Shown here: positions 43,268-50,934 of the stretch, in pieces | Layout: each line of letters begins with the position of its first letter | How positions within the stretch are numbered: position 1 is the first letter of the stretch | Assembly (NCBI GenBank): GCA_964499365.1 | Contig: CAZCKU010000001.1 | Coordinates: forward strand, 372,001-436,000 | Reading direction: 5' to 3' | DNA: 64,000 nucleotides | Source: PALSA-1316 sp964499365 | GTDB taxonomy: Bacteria > Nitrospirota > Thermodesulfovibrionia > Thermodesulfovibrionales > UBA6898 | The notes under the pieces: model-generated | Seen by the model: only the letters and a program-made list of their open reading frames with translations | Told to the model about the DNA's origin: nothing | The model's database searches: none | Position numbers and translations under genes: made by a program

Positions 43268-43418
43268 TGTCTGTGTATAAAGCAGGGATTGTCATCCTCG
43301 GGCCTGCCTGCCGGCAGGCAGGCTTGACCCGGGGATCCAGAACCTGCTGTAAGCACTCGATCCCCGATTAAGGACATCGGGAATGACAGATAGAAAGTGG
43401 TGTTTGTACACAGACTTT
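43265..43418 (+). mobile_element. MITE-like repeat, copy E
   Basis: Left end GTCTGTGTATAAA (43269-43281), right end TTTGTACACAGAC (43403-43415). The core carries an extra palindrome (CCTGCCTGCCGGCAGGCAGG, 43304-43323) absent from the other copies. The left TAG coincides with the stop of the LuxE-like gene. Confidence 0.78.
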
Positions 43419-43578
43419 AAGTAGGGGCAATTTGATTTGCTTGATACGTGAGCCGATATTTCTTCTAAAGTTTTCTCTTGATATTGACGACATACTAATA
43501 TATTATTACACGTGACTATATAATTTGAATTTGAACCGGTGTATTAAATATTTTTTACAATATCAAGGAGGATGTGGA

Positions 43579-44109
43579 ATGAAGCTGAAGAGGAACGATG
43601 GTTTTACGCTTATCGAGGTGATTGTCGTCGCTGGTATCATTGCTGTGCTTGCAGGTATTCTGGTCCCGATTATCTTCAAGGAGATTGATGAGTCAAAGAT
43701 CACCAGGGCTACCGCCGATGCAAAGTCAATTTCGAGTGCTCTAATGGTTCTGAAGAAAGATACGGGACAGTGGCCGATAAACGCAAACTGTCAGCCTGCC
43801 ATAACGGCCCTTTCGGGAGCCGGGGTTGCACCAGCTATAGTCGGTGCAGGATGGGACTTGTCAGCACGGGATGTCTATGATAACTATATTGCCAGAGATG
43901 ACAACGGATGCTGGCCTGCGACATGGAAAGGCCCATATATGGCAATGGTCAATGCAGATCCATGGGGCAGAATGTACATAACGAATGCGGTGGAGTTCTC
44001 AACGGCGAATCCGGTTTGGATAATTTCTGCTGGGCCGGATGGCAATATAGATACGGGTATCGCAGATTCTTCACCTGTGGGTGACGATATTGGTATCAGG
44101 CTCCAGTAA
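43579..44109 (+). CDS. Type IV pilin-like/type II secretion pseudopilin (GspG-like)
   Basis: A 176-residue protein; ATG 43579 follows AAGGAGGATGTGG. The N-terminus is a class III prepilin leader: short basic MKLKRNDG, then FTLIEVIVVAGIIAVLAGIL, to be cut after Gly and methylated on Phe. The C-terminal domain (GQWPINANC..., GPYMAMVNADPWGRMYIT, ISAGPDGNIDTG) resembles GspG-type major pseudopilins, which have the DPWG(N/R) and SAGPDG motifs and bind calcium. It stands alone with no secretion genes near, so the rest of the machinery is elsewhere. A terminator follows. Confidence 0.85.
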   Translation: MKLKRNDGFTLIEVIVVAGIIAVLAGILVPIIFKEIDESKITRATADAKSISSALMVLKKDTGQWPINANCQPAITALSGAGVAPAIVGAGWDLSARDVYDNYIARDDNGCWPATWKGPYMAMVNADPWGRMYITNAVEFSTANPVWIISAGPDGNIDTGIADSSPVGDDIGIRLQ

Positions 44110-44133
44110 TCATTTAAAGTAATTTTTTTTGAT

Positions 44134-44170
44134 AAAACAGGAGAACCTTTCCAGGTTCTCCTGTTTTTTT
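44134..44170 (+). terminator. Rho-independent terminator
   Basis: ACAGGAGAACC (44137-44147), loop TTTCCA, GGTTCTCCTGT (44154-44164), followed by Ts. Closes the pseudopilin gene. Confidence 0.93.
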
Positions 44171-44360
44171 CGCTCTTCCTCGGAAATTACTTGGATATAT
44201 CGGTTGCACAAACAGAGATCAATACATGATGATATATCACTGTTTTGCCTTTTAAAAATTCCTTGTTCATAATAATCACCAGCCGGAAGCTGGTTGCCTT
44301 TGCTGGTGAGGAGTGAAGGTGAGAGAGTGCCTTTGCAGCCTTGCTTGATGAACTGATGTC

Positions 44361-44699
44361 ATGAAAAAAGCATTTACCATAATCATCGGGTTTGTCCACG
44401 ACTTCGCGGCCGGGTGCTATGCTGCCACGGTCCTCGGCATCTATTGGCTCAGCAGCCAGATATATAGTGCTGAGGTCGGGGCGGTTATCCTTGGCCTGAA
44501 GAAGCAGCTCTTCTGGACCGGTATCGTATGCGTCGTGATGGTATTCGCTACGGGTGCAGGCAGGACATTCACTTACGTTGACAATGTCTACGGTGCTGAC
44601 GCAGAGAAGCGCCGGAGAAAACTCCTGATCATCAAGCATGTCTTCCTCTTTACGGTCTTCGGCCTGGGCATCTGGTGGCAGTATTCAATGACCTTTTGA
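44361..44699 (+). CDS. Small membrane protein, three predicted spans
   Basis: A 112-residue protein with hydrophobic segments near residues 5-30 (IIIGFVHDFAAGCYAATVLGI), 45-65 (LFWTGIVCVVMVFATG) and 90-110 (LLIIKHVFLFTVFGLGIWW). His-11 and His-92 lie within or beside membrane segments, the sort of position that could ligate heme, but this is only suggestive. No family recognised. No clear RBS was noticed upstream. Confidence 0.6.
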   Translation: MKKAFTIIIGFVHDFAAGCYAATVLGIYWLSSQIYSAEVGAVILGLKKQLFWTGIVCVVMVFATGAGRTFTYVDNVYGADAEKRRRKLLIIKHVFLFTVFGLGIWWQYSMTF

Positions 44700-44814
44700 T
44701 CCCCTTTTCTGGGTCTGTATGTGAAGTAGTGAGGCAATCTCTTGAACTTCCAATCAAGAATCGTACGCGTTCTTTTTTGACTTTTCAATTTTCCTAATTC
44801 ATAATAATTGATAT

Positions 44815-45012
44815 ATGCCGCGGAAAATCAGAGACATTATTGCGGATTTGAAAAGAGCGGGATTTATTGATAGAGGTGGCAAGGGAAGTCACCGGAACTT
44901 CGTCCATCCGAAGGTTTTAAAGCCGATTACAATTTCAGGAAAAGACGGAGATGACGCCAAATATTATCAGGAAAAAGCCGTAGGGATGGCAATCAAGGAG
45001 ACCAACAAATGA
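44815..45012 (+). CDS. hicA: HicA-type toxin (mRNA interferase)
   Basis: A 65-residue protein with the HicA dsRBD-like layout: IIADLKRAGFIDRGGKGSHR, with the catalytic His in GSHRNFVHP, then an ISGKDG and a basic C-terminus. HicA enzymes cut mRNA and are blocked by HicB. Its TGA overlaps the ATG of the next gene (ATGA at 45009), the usual hicAB arrangement. Confidence 0.85.
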   Translation: MPRKIRDIIADLKRAGFIDRGGKGSHRNFVHPKVLKPITISGKDGDDAKYYQEKAVGMAIKETNK

Positions 45013-45248
45013 ACGAGGAAGCCAGGTATGTAAAGATAATTGAGTGGTCTGATGAAGATAAGTGTTTTATTGGGAGTTGCCCCGAACTGTTTTATGGGGG
45101 CTGCCATGGGGAAAATGAACATCAGGTCTTTGATGAACTGTGTCAGGTCATTGAAGAAACAATCCATATTTATGAGGAAGACGGCAAGCCCTTACCTCGC
45201 CCGCTTTCAGGGAAAGAGTTTGTGAATGCTATGCACAAGGTTGCCTGA
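45009..45248 (+). CDS. hicB: HicB-type antitoxin
   Basis: A 79-residue protein with the HicB fold words IIEWSDEDKCFIGSCPELF and a second-half CQVIEETIHIYEEDGKPLPRP. It would neutralise HicA, with which it is translationally coupled. The C-terminal DNA-binding helix seen in some HicB proteins is absent or very short (GKEFVNAMHKVA), so autoregulation may be weak. Confidence 0.85.
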   Translation: MNEEARYVKIIEWSDEDKCFIGSCPELFYGGCHGENEHQVFDELCQVIEETIHIYEEDGKPLPRPLSGKEFVNAMHKVA

Positions 45249-45412
45249 GGAGACAAGAAGAGTAATCTGATTAACCGTCACCTTTGATACTTATTATAAC
45301 GTGTATTTTCGATTGTACTGGGTGATTATATTTCCCGGCCGTTAGTTGCGGATCAATTTCCCTGCCTGCCTGTGTCATTCCCTTGATGTTTGGTACTGAA
45401 ATTGCTTAAAAT

Positions 45413-46900
45413 ATGGGCATTATGAAAAAAATCAATAAAGTTATGCTTATTACCCCTCCGTATCACGCCGGTGTTGTTGAATCGGCTGGTGTCTGGCTGA
45501 ACGTCGGCTTTGTGTATATCGCGGGAAGCCTCAGGGCTGCGGGATATAACCCGATTTATTATGATGCCATGAGCCATTGGCACAAGCTCGAAACAATCGG
45601 AAAGAGGATTGAAGCAGAAAAACCTGATGTCGTTGCTACCACCGCCTTTACTGCAGGGATTGTGGCTGCCCTCGAGGTACTGAAGCTGGCGAAGGAGATC
45701 AACCCGAATATCATAACGGTTATCGGGAATGTGCACCCTACGTTTTGCTACGAGGAGATATTCAGAGACCATGCCAATGCGGTCGATTATATCGTCAGGG
45801 GTGAGGGGGAGGAGACACTCGTCGACCTGCTCGATACCCTGAATTCCGGAGGCGAAGTCTCCGCAGTAAAAAGCATCGTTTATCTCGAAGACGGAAAGAC
45901 TGTCGTCACCCCTTCGCGCGGGTATATCAAGGACCTTGATGCCCTGCCGCTTGCCTGGGACCTTGTCGACTGGCCCATCTATACCTACCGGACCATGGAG
46001 AATTCGCGCCTCGCTATTGTCAGTTCGTCACGGGGGTGCAGCCAGCAGTGCAGCTTCTGTTCGCAGCAGCTCTTCTGGCAGCGCAACTGGCGGGGCAGGA
46101 GCCCGGAGAATTTCGTGGGAGAACTCGAGTATCTCCGAAATACTTACGGCGTGAATGTGGTCATGATCTCTGACGAGACGCCGACGCTTGACCGGGACAG
46201 ATGGGAGAAGATCCTTGACCTCCTGATAGAGCGCAATGTCGGCACCAAGATCCTCATGGAGACGAGGGTTGATGATATCCTCCGCGATGAGGACATCATG
46301 TGGAAGTACCAGAAGGCGAATATCGATCACATCTATGTCGGGGTCGAGGCCACGACGCAGGAGGCCCTCGATATCTTCAAGAAGGACATCAAGGTGGAGC
46401 AGTCCAAGAAGGCGCTCGACCTGATCAACAAGTACAACATCGTCTCGGAGACCTCGTTTGTTCTGGGCATGCCGGACGACACCGTCGAGAAGATCAGAAA
46501 CACCGTTGAGCTGGCAAAATTCTATAACCCCGATCTTGCGTTCTTCCTGGCGATTGCACCCTGGCCGTATTCGGAGATCTATCCGCTCCTGAAGCCGTAT
46601 GTGGCGACCTTCGACTACAGCAAATACAACCTCGTTGAGCCGGTGGTCAAACCGAAGGATATGACGCTTGACGAGGTGCGCAACGAGCTTGGCCGCGCCT
46701 CGAAGATGTTCTACATGGATAAACTGATGAACCTGGACAAGATGTCCCCTGAAAAGAGGGAGTTCATGATCAAGGTGACCAAGATCATTGCGAACAATTC
46801 CTACCTCAAGGAGCATATGAGGGGCGAGATGCCCGAGGCGATGAAGAAGATCTTCAGCCGCTACGGTTTCGATGTCCCTGTCGCATCAACCGAGGCCTGA
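45413..46900 (+). CDS. BchE-like cobalamin-binding radical SAM protein
   Basis: A 495-residue protein (ATG 45422 is an alternative start). A B12-binding domain (LITPPYHAGVVESAGVWLNVGF, VIGNVHPTFCYEEIF, IVRGEGEETL) precedes the radical SAM domain with CSQQCSFCSQQLFW (about 212), ISDETPTLDRDRW, VGVEATTQEALDIFKKD and SFVLGMPDDT. The overall pattern is that of the BchE/Mg-protoporphyrin cyclase-like group, a large family also acting on other substrates; no other chlorophyll genes are here, so photosynthesis is not implied. No RBS is seen; a TTGATG...TAAAAT promoter ends at the ATG, so a leaderless message is possible. Confidence 0.8.
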   Translation: MGIMKKINKVMLITPPYHAGVVESAGVWLNVGFVYIAGSLRAAGYNPIYYDAMSHWHKLETIGKRIEAEKPDVVATTAFTAGIVAALEVLKLAKEINPNIITVIGNVHPTFCYEEIFRDHANAVDYIVRGEGEETLVDLLDTLNSGGEVSAVKSIVYLEDGKTVVTPSRGYIKDLDALPLAWDLVDWPIYTYRTMENSRLAIVSSSRGCSQQCSFCSQQLFWQRNWRGRSPENFVGELEYLRNTYGVNVVMISDETPTLDRDRWEKILDLLIERNVGTKILMETRVDDILRDEDIMWKYQKANIDHIYVGVEATTQEALDIFKKDIKVEQSKKALDLINKYNIVSETSFVLGMPDDTVEKIRNTVELAKFYNPDLAFFLAIAPWPYSEIYPLLKPYVATFDYSKYNLVEPVVKPKDMTLDEVRNELGRASKMFYMDKLMNLDKMSPEKREFMIKVTKIIANNSYLKEHMRGEMPEAMKKIFSRYGFDVPVASTEA

Positions 46901-46908
46901 TTCAAAAG

Positions 46909-46995
<87 letters not shown>

Positions 46996-47000
46996 GATTG

Positions 47001-47030
47001 ATTTTAAAGGATTATCCTGCGTTCGGTCAA
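47001..47030 (-). promoter_or_regulatory. Promoter for tRNA-Leu
   Basis: On the minus strand TTGACC (47030-47025), 18-base spacer, TAAAAT (47006-47001). The -10 ends seven bases before the mature 5' end, so transcription would start almost at the tRNA. Confidence 0.6.
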
Positions 47031-47118
47031 ACGCCCTGTGTTGTCACAGAGGCAATATTGCATACATTACCAGGAATCGTAATGCCTGATATCAGGACAG
47101 CTCTATTCAGCACCGTGA

Positions 47119-48180
47119 TTATTGCAGGTGCGGTTGAAGCCAGGGCCAGTCTCTTGCTGAGCCCCGGGGCTTTGGCGTGCCGTCTGCATTGAATTCCCTG
47201 ACCGCTACGGGCTCTCCGTGCCTGTAGTGCACCTCTGCGGTAAGATTTCCCGAATCGTCATATGACCGATGAAGGCCATGCCGCAGGCCCCGCTCATCGA
47301 AGCGTTCTTCCATCATCTTCCCTGATTTGCCGGATGTATTTTGATAGGTAATGACGACCCGGGGGGTGCCGCCGGGATATCGCTCGGTGACCACGCGCCG
47401 CTGCTGGTTGAGCAGCTGAGATCCCGCGGCCTTACCCTCCCCGACGTTTGCGGGGGGCCGGCTCTCTTCGACCGGTGAGGAGTCCTTGCGCAATGCCCTC
47501 CCCCTGGCTGTGTCCCGCTCCGGCAGGGCAGCGGGTCCTGGTGAAGAAGAAACTGCCGGTGCGGCAGGGGCAGCCGGTAACGGAGCAGGGGCCTGCCGGC
47601 GCGAAGGGGCCCTGTGTTCCTGAATTCCGGCCGATTGGGGATCAGGTGCTGCGTCTTCTGTCCGAGAGGGCTTCCTGATGTCGGGCCCCTGGGCTTTTCC
47701 CGGAGGTACTGTTTCAGCAGGGAGAGTGGGGGATGCAAGTCTGCCATCGGGCGCAATCTGCGGGGGCAATCCCGCAGGGGCAGGGACGGGCGATTGATCA
47801 GTCCCCGTGGCCTTCTGCAGCGTGTCGTGCAGCTGCGGTTCCATGCTCTTTATAAGCACTGCAGCGGTAACCGCTATGACAAGTGTTGCGACAGCTGTCG
47901 CCGGCAGATGCAGGGGTATCCATCCGAGGAACCGCCTGAAAAAGCCCTCCCGCTCAGTACTTTCTGCCCTGACCCGTGCCATCACCTTTTGAGTCAGCCA
48001 TGCCGGTGGCTCAACCTCGTCGAGGTTGTCAAGGAGATTCAGCGTCTGCTTCAGTTCCCCGAGGGCCTCTCTGCAGGCAGGGCAGGACGCGAGATGTCCT
48101 TCGATCGCTGCCCTTTCCCCGGCGGCTATCTCGCCATCAAGATAGGCATGCAGGTCTTTTCTGATCGTGCGGCAGTCCAT
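47119..48180 (-). CDS. Anti-sigma factor with zinc-finger domain
   Basis: A 353-residue protein. Zinc-binding anti-sigma domain: Cys-3, His-29, Cys-33 and Cys-36 (HLASCPAC). One membrane segment (TAVATLVIAVTAAVLI, about 92-110) and a long Pro/Ala-rich extracytoplasmic linker (about 115-270). The C-terminal part has MORN/toxin-antidote-like repeats (MMEERFDERGLRHG, RSYDDSGNLTAEVHYRHGE), which may sense an envelope signal. It begins one base after the sigma gene stop. It would hold the ECF sigma factor at the membrane until a stress signal releases it. Confidence 0.85.
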   Translation of the reverse strand: MDCRTIRKDLHAYLDGEIAAGERAAIEGHLASCPACREALGELKQTLNLLDNLDEVEPPAWLTQKVMARVRAESTEREGFFRRFLGWIPLHLPATAVATLVIAVTAAVLIKSMEPQLHDTLQKATGTDQSPVPAPAGLPPQIAPDGRLASPTLPAETVPPGKAQGPDIRKPSRTEDAAPDPQSAGIQEHRAPSRRQAPAPLPAAPAAPAVSSSPGPAALPERDTARGRALRKDSSPVEESRPPANVGEGKAAGSQLLNQQRRVVTERYPGGTPRVVITYQNTSGKSGKMMEERFDERGLRHGLHRSYDDSGNLTAEVHYRHGEPVAVREFNADGTPKPRGSARDWPWLQPHLQ

Positions 48181-48181
48181 A

Positions 48182-48790
48182 TCAGGGCCTCCCCAGCAAT
48201 TTTTTGAGGCAGTTCTTTACCGATTCCCTTGCCCTGGAGAGCCGGGACTTGACCGTTCCGTCGGCAAGCTTCAGCACGGAGCCGATCTCGTCATATGAGA
48301 AGCCCTGGATATCCCGGAGCACCAGGACCTCCCGGAATTCAGCCTCAAGCCCATTGATACACTGCTGCACGCGCTCCTGGACATCGCGCTGTTCGAGTGT
48401 CTCGAGGACCGAGGGCTCGGGCGAAGCAGGTTCAGGCCGGACAAAGCCCTCCTCCGAGCTGAGCGGCTCATCCAGGGAATACTCGGAACGGCCCGCAACC
48501 GTGCCCGCTTTTTTCAGATGGTTTCGGGTCTGGTTTACGACAATGGTATAAAGCCAGGTCGAAAAGCGGGCCCGCTGCCCGAACTGGGCAATGGCCCGGT
48601 AGGCGGCAACAAAGCTGTCCTGCACCACCTCGCAGGCATCCTCATAACTGCCGGTCATTCTGAAGGCGATATTCAGCATCTTCTTCTGGTGCTTTTTTAC
48701 CAGCTCCTCAAAGGCATCCAGATCGCCCCTTTTGCATAACGCCACAAGGGCCGCATCCTCATCGTGCGCGGATACCTCATCCGCTGTCAT
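48182..48790 (-). CDS. ECF (RpoE-like) RNA polymerase sigma factor
   Basis: About 202 residues from ATG 48790. Region 2 (AFEELVKKHQKKMLNIAFR, YEDACEVVQDSFVAAYRAI, FSTWLYTIVVNQTRNH) and region 4 (LRDIQGFSYDEIGSVLKL, ADGTVKSRLSRARESVK) are plain. A longer frame to 49090 covers promoters and the divergent gene, so it is rejected. The sigma-E-like promoter immediately upstream (-10 ending five bases before this ATG) predicts a leaderless message or a slightly later start such as a GTG in the early coding part. Transcribed with the anti-sigma gene. Confidence 0.85.
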   Translation of the reverse strand: MTADEVSAHDEDAALVALCKRGDLDAFEELVKKHQKKMLNIAFRMTGSYEDACEVVQDSFVAAYRAIAQFGQRARFSTWLYTIVVNQTRNHLKKAGTVAGRSEYSLDEPLSSEEGFVRPEPASPEPSVLETLEQRDVQERVQQCINGLEAEFREVLVLRDIQGFSYDEIGSVLKLADGTVKSRLSRARESVKNCLKKLLGRP

Positions 48791-48794
48791 GGTA

Positions 48795-48823
48795 TTAGAC
48801 AATGATTCTGCATTGAAAGTTCC
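48795..48823 (-). promoter_or_regulatory. Sigma-E-like autoregulatory promoter of the ECF sigma gene
   Basis: Minus strand: GGAACTT (48823-48817), 16 bases, GTCTAA (48800-48795). This matches the E. coli sigma-E consensus (GGAACTT ... TCTGA/GTCTAA) very well. An almost identical promoter points the other way at 48857. Confidence 0.7.
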
Positions 48824-48856
48824 ATTGTTTAACTTTACCAGTTTTTTGATAATCCG

Positions 48857-48885
48857 GGAACAAATTTCACGCTGATGCTGTCTAA
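48857..48885 (+). promoter_or_regulatory. Sigma-E-like promoter of the divergent secreted protein
   Basis: Plus strand: GGAACAA (48857-48863), 16 bases, GTCTAA (48880-48885). Same core and same spacing as the promoter at 48795-48823, so the ECF factor probably controls both directions. Transcription would start near 48892, before the RBS GAAAGGAGAAG. Confidence 0.7.
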
Positions 48886-48920
48886 CCGGGTACATAATCC
48901 ATGCTGAAAGGAGAAGAACG

Positions 48921-49763
48921 ATGATCAGGTTAGCCGCAGTTGTCTTGTCCGTTGTCTTTAGTCTGTTGGCAGTGCCGGCGCATGCATACCGGGGTGGTGA
49001 GGTTGATGTCGAGGTTGTCACTGAACACGGAGAGGTCTTCGCCACGATACCCGTTGCGGGTTTTGAGGCAGGAGGGACCCGTGTCGTCAAGAAGTACCTG
49101 GAAGCCGTAAAGGGACGGAACTACAGTCTTGTGGTCCGCAATAATTCATCCGGCAGGGTAGGGGTGGTGATAGCCGTTGACGGCAGGAACATAATCAGCG
49201 GCAGGAAGTCGCACCTGAGAAATGACGAGGAGATGTATATTATCAGTCCGTTCGGGTCTACACGGCTCGACGGGTGGAGGACGGATGACTGGACCGTCCA
49301 CCGGTTCTATTTCACCAGTGAGGCGGATTCATATGCAAAGAAGACCTTTGACGATGCGTCAGCCATGGGGGTGATCGCCGTAGCGGCGTTCAGGGAAAGG
49401 GAACCGTACGGATACCTACGCGAAGGGTCTCTGCAGAAACTGCCTGCCCCCGGTTCTCCTGCCCCCCGCGCCCCTATGTCCGGCAAGGATGCGGCTGCGG
49501 GAGCGCCGGTGCAGGGCAGTGCCCGGAAATCCCGCCAGGAGGCCGGCACCGGCTTTGGTGATGAGCAGTATGCCCCGACGGTCAGGGTGGAATTCGAACC
49601 GGAGCAGATTCCCTTTATCCGGACGCTCATCAAGTACGAGTGGCACGAGACGCTCTGCAGAAAAGGTATCCTGCGATGCGGCTCCCCTGTGCGCAACCGT
49701 TTGTGGGATGACGGGCGCTATGCTCCGTATCCGCCGGGATATCCCTATCCCCGCAGGCGCTAG
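48921..49763 (+). CDS. Secreted protein, likely ECF-sigma regulated
   Basis: A 280-residue protein with signal peptide (LLAVPAHA) and RBS AAAGGAGAAG. The mature part has beta-rich words: VVTEHGEVFATIPVAGF, KGRNYSLVVRNNSSGRVGVV, MYIISPFGSTRLDGWRTDD, RFYFTSEADSYAKKTFDDA. I have seen this composition in conserved secreted proteins but cannot name the family. The C-terminus is Pro/Arg/Tyr-rich. Likely part of the envelope stress response, given its sigma-E-like promoter. Confidence 0.7.
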   Translation: MIRLAAVVLSVVFSLLAVPAHAYRGGEVDVEVVTEHGEVFATIPVAGFEAGGTRVVKKYLEAVKGRNYSLVVRNNSSGRVGVVIAVDGRNIISGRKSHLRNDEEMYIISPFGSTRLDGWRTDDWTVHRFYFTSEADSYAKKTFDDASAMGVIAVAAFREREPYGYLREGSLQKLPAPGSPAPRAPMSGKDAAAGAPVQGSARKSRQEAGTGFGDEQYAPTVRVEFEPEQIPFIRTLIKYEWHETLCRKGILRCGSPVRNRLWDDGRYAPYPPGYPYPRRR

Positions 49764-49899
49764 GGGCATTGGCAGCAGGCTGCTCCCGGCATCGGGTTTA
49801 TTCTGCCCCGCCCATTTGTGATATACTTAAAGCAGTTTGAAACCGTGCCGTGAGCAGTACCTGAACGTCGGTAAATCTACTGTGATATAAGGGGGAACG

Positions 49900-50115
49900 T
49901 TGGCAAGAAAAGGAGCCTTTAAGAGCGAAAAGAGAAAGAAGGAAGTCATCAGGCAGAAGAAGCAGGAAGAGAAGAGACTGAAGCGTCTCCATAAAGATTC
50001 ATCGCCTGCAGAGAATACTGATCTGAATCCTGAGATGAACCCTGAAACGGCCGTTGAGGCCGGGACGGAGTCTGAGCCCGCGGCAGAGGGCGGCCAGGCG
50101 CAGACGGAACCTTAG
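49900..50115 (+). CDS. Small conserved highly charged protein
   Basis: A 71-residue protein from TTG 49900, preceded by AGGGGGAA. N-terminus MARKGAFKSEKRKKEVIRQK followed by more Lys/Arg-Glu helix, then an acidic Pro/Glu/Ala-rich tail. Short proteins with this opening occur near each other in related anaerobes as far as I recall. Function unknown; nucleic-acid or ribosome binding would fit the basic half. A terminator follows. Confidence 0.55.
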   Translation: MARKGAFKSEKRKKEVIRQKKQEEKRLKRLHKDSSPAENTDLNPEMNPETAVEAGTESEPAAEGGQAQTEP

Positions 50116-50135
50116 GCCGGGGGAATACAGCCCCG

Positions 50136-50163
50136 CCTTAAGGTTCCGGCCTTAAGTCTTTTT
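50136..50163 (+). terminator. Terminator-like hairpin
   Basis: CTTAAGG (50137-50143), loop TTCCGG, CCTTAAG (50150-50156), then TCTTTTT. Placed about 25 bases after the small charged-protein stop. Confidence 0.65.
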
Positions 50164-50283
50164 CCGGATATATATTTCTGCAGCAGTCGTCGCAGTGCCG
50201 TGAGAGAAATCGATATCAAGATGTGCCCCCCTATTCTTCTATCAAAGCGCCTCTGTCTGCCTTTGCTGACGCATCGATGCACC

Positions 50284-50934
50284 CTACTGGATGATCCCGC
50301 GTGAGAGGGCGAACCTGATCAGCTCCGACCGGTTGTTCAGGCCCAGTTTTTCGAGGACATTGGTCTGATGGACTACCACGGTCTTGGCGCTGATCTTCAG
50401 CATGTCGGCAACCTCCTTATGCGAGTGCCCCTCGGCAACAAGCTTCAGGACCTGCTTTTCGCGGTCGGTCAGCGCGTCATAGCCGTCTTCGCCGGCCATG
50501 CTCTCTTTGCCCAGGAAGTTGTTGACGACCTTTGAGGCCACGGCAGGATACAGGTAGGTGTCTCCTTCCCTGACTGCGCGGATGGCCGAGACAAGGTCGC
50601 TGCCGACCGCCCGCTTCAGGAGATACCCCGAGACCCCTGCCTTAAGGAAGCGGGAAATGTACTCTTTGTCGTCGTACTGCGTCAGGACGAGGATTTTGAT
50701 GGACGGGTCGGTCTTCTTTATTTCGACGGTTGCTTCCAGGCCGCCCAGCTTTGGCATCGAAATGTCCATAAGGATAATATCAGGCCTGAACTTCAGGGCC
50801 TTTTCGATCGCCTCCAGACCGTCGGCAGCCTCAGCCACGACCTCGATGTCATCAGAGCATTTGAGGAAGGCAACAATCCCTTCCCGCACGAGGGAGTGGT
50901 CGTCGGCAATAAGGACACGAATCTTGCTAGGCAT
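50284..50934 (-). CDS. NarL/LuxR-type response regulator
   Basis: A 216-residue protein. The receiver domain has the acidic pair DD (11-12), phosphoacceptor Asp-57 (IILMDISMP) and Lys near 104. The C-terminal LuxR-type helix-turn-helix (about 150-215) has LTDREKQVLKLVAEGHSHKEVA and ISAKTVVVHQTNVLEKLGL. It overlaps the histidine kinase by eight bases, so the pair is one two-component system. Confidence 0.92.
   Translation of the reverse strand: MPSKIRVLIADDHSLVREGIVAFLKCSDDIEVVAEAADGLEAIEKALKFRPDIILMDISMPKLGGLEATVEIKKTDPSIKILVLTQYDDKEYISRFLKAGVSGYLLKRAVGSDLVSAIRAVREGDTYLYPAVASKVVNNFLGKESMAGEDGYDALTDREKQVLKLVAEGHSHKEVADMLKISAKTVVVHQTNVLEKLGLNNRSELIRFALSRGIIQ

Noticed and set aside
45355..45385. 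CCTGCCTGCC...GTCATTCCC upstream of the BchE-like gene as another MITE copy
   Set aside because: Only a short core fragment is visible with no terminal repeats; at most a decayed remnant.
45413..46900. Reading the BchE-like gene as evidence of photosynthesis
   Set aside because: The family is broad and no other chlorophyll genes occur in the window.
48791..49090. N-terminal extension of the ECF sigma gene
   Set aside because: It would overlap both sigma-E-like promoters and the divergent gene, and it contains no sigma domain.
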